Of a stretch of DNA of 16,237 bases, positions 15,264 to 16,237 are shown piece by piece. The translations under genes and the position numbers were made by a program. Each line of letters opens with the position of its first letter. Within the stretch, counting starts at the first letter, position 1. Where the stretch lies: positions 1 through 16,237 of the forward strand of contig NZLV01000206.1 in the NCBI GenBank assembly GCA_002694345.1, read 5' to 3'. The DNA is from Maricaulis sp. Lineage in GTDB: Bacteria; Pseudomonadota; Alphaproteobacteria; Caulobacterales; Maricaulaceae. The notes under the pieces were generated by a model. That model saw only the letters and a program-made list of their open reading frames with translations. It was not told the DNA's origin and searched no databases.

Positions 15264-16237
15264 TTGTACGCACCCATTGAAAAAGGGCGCCTGTTGCGCT
15301 CGACAATTCTGGCTGGGCTGGCTGTCGCCACCCTGTCAGGCGCTCCGGTTTTTGCTCAGGATGTCGAAAGAATTCCCGAGCAGGCCGAAGACGAAGAGGA
15401 CACGGAACCCCGTGACCGGATCGTCGTCACCGGTTCGCGCATTCGCCGCGATGGTTTCACCAGTGAAATCCCGCTCGATGTCTTCACCGCTGACGATGCC
15501 GCACTTCAGGGGACGGTGGATATTGCCGACTTCCTGCAGTCGGCGACGGTTGCATCCGGCTCGGCACAGGTCACTTCGGCCACATCATCGCAATTCGTCC
15601 AGAATGGCGGCTCCGGCGTGGAGACCCTGTCCCTGCGCGGACTCGGGGCCAACCGGACGCTTGTCCTGCTGAACGGCCGTCGTGCCGGACCGGCCGGTGT
15701 GCGCGGTGGCGTCTCGTCCTTCGACCTCAACGTCATTCCGCTGGCCGCCATCGAGCGGGTCGAAGTCCTCAAGGACGGCGCCTCGTCGATCTATGGCTCC
15801 GATGCTGTCGCCGGTGTGGTGAACATCATCACCCGCGACGATGAGGGCGGTACGATTGACGGTTTTGTCTCGGTGCCCGGGGACGGCGCTGCGGAACAAT
15901 ATCGTCTCAGCGCCTCTCAGGGCTGGACGTTCGACCGGGGCTCGTTCCGGGTCACGCTGGACGCTTTCCAGCAACGCGAACTGGCGCAGGGGGACCGCGA
16001 CTATTTCAACTGCGGCGAACCGTATGTGTTCAATGATGACGGCTCCCGGGCCGACCTGATCGACCCGCGCACGGGCAGCTATTCGTGCGAAGACCTCTTC
16101 TGGGGTCATGTCTGGGTCTATGACTATGCCCGCTTCTTCGGCGATGGCACGACCAATCTGCCGATCCAGCGCCCGCGCCTGATCCAGTTTGACTATGACG
16201 GCTCCCTGGCAGCCAACGGGCTGACCCCGATCGGCAC
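15264..16237 (+). CDS. TonB-dependent outer-membrane receptor, 5' part (runs off the window)
   Basis: Outer-membrane active-transport receptor powered by TonB-ExbBD; substrate unknown. 324 codons are visible and the gene continues past the edge. From TTG 15264 there is a signal peptide (basic GRLLRS, hydrophobic core, cut after about A31), an acidic linker (EDEEDTEP, 42-49), then RIVVTGSRI (52-60), the TonB-interaction segment usual in alphaproteobacterial receptors. The plug domain includes LSLRGLGANRTLVLLNGRR and IERVEVLKDGASSIYGSDAVAGVVNIITR (about 163-191). The first barrel strands follow, with C250 and C275 in a long loop that may form a disulfide. The plug pattern fits the large receptors abundant in Caulobacterales and sphingomonads. 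Linkage to phaZ is loose (138 bases). Confidence 0.9.
   Translation, partial: MYAPIEKGRLLRSTILAGLAVATLSGAPVFAQDVERIPEQAEDEEDTEPRDRIVVTGSRIRRDGFTSEIPLDVFTADDAALQGTVDIADFLQSATVASGSAQVTSATSSQFVQNGGSGVETLSLRGLGANRTLVLLNGRRAGPAGVRGGVSSFDLNVIPLAAIERVEVLKDGASSIYGSDAVAGVVNIITRDDEGGTIDGFVSVPGDGAAEQYRLSASQGWTFDRGSFRVTLDAFQQRELAQGDRDYFNCGEPYVFNDDGSRADLIDPRTGSYSCEDLFWGHVWVYDYARFFGDGTTNLPIQRPRLIQFDYDGSLAANGLTPIG

Overview
The window looks like the chromosome of a GC-rich alphaproteobacterium, most likely from the Caulobacterales/Maricaulales side (a Maricaulis- or Hyphomonas-like marine bacterium). This placement is inferred from gene content: an mtaB-ftsY-ispZ neighbourhood, a ccmABCDG cluster divergent from acnA, a RegB/RegA redox pair beside a SCO/SenC protein, an intracellular PHA depolymerase, and a large TonB-dependent receptor starting with a typical alphaproteobacterial IVVTGSRI segment. 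No sequence search could be run, so genus is not claimed. Coding density is very high. No mobile element, tRNA, rRNA or CRISPR array was seen.

Layout. (1) 41-3819, plus strand: a tight block of mtaB (tRNA methylthiotransferase), ftsY (SRP receptor), an EamA/DMT-type permease and ispZ/yciB (inner-membrane septation protein A). Its genes overlap or lie 3-18 bases apart, so it is probably one transcript. (2) 3904-4518: a MarR-type regulator with an unusual lysine/alanine tail, probably with its own promoter. (3) 7318 down to 4522, minus strand: ccmA-ccmB-ccmC-ccmD-ccmG, for heme export/handling and thiol reduction in cytochrome c maturation. ccmC/ccmD and ccmD/ccmG are chained by ATGA overlaps. 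The 51-codon ccmD is short and easily missed. (4) 7516-11081, plus strand: acnA (aconitase), a hairpin, then a secreted DUF1223 thioredoxin-fold protein. (5) 13013 down to 11097, minus strand: regB-regA, a redox-sensing two-component system with the quinone-site motif and redox cysteine in place. (6) 13164-15125, plus strand: a SCO1/SenC copper chaperone divergent from regB, then phaZ. (7) 15264 to the window end: the 5' part of a TonB-dependent receptor that starts with TTG and runs off the edge.

Regions 3-6 centre on respiration and redox state: cytochrome c maturation, the Fe-S enzyme aconitase, a CxxC-bearing DUF1223 protein, a quinone/thiol-sensing kinase with its regulator, and a cytochrome oxidase copper chaperone. 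Storage-polymer mobilisation (phaZ) and outer-membrane uptake follow. Most of the window is ordinary core genome. The least conventional items are the histone-like tail on the MarR protein, a possible leader ORF before ccmC, the DMT gene between ftsY and ispZ, and a possibly leaderless DUF1223 transcript. I found no convincing undescribed multi-gene system.
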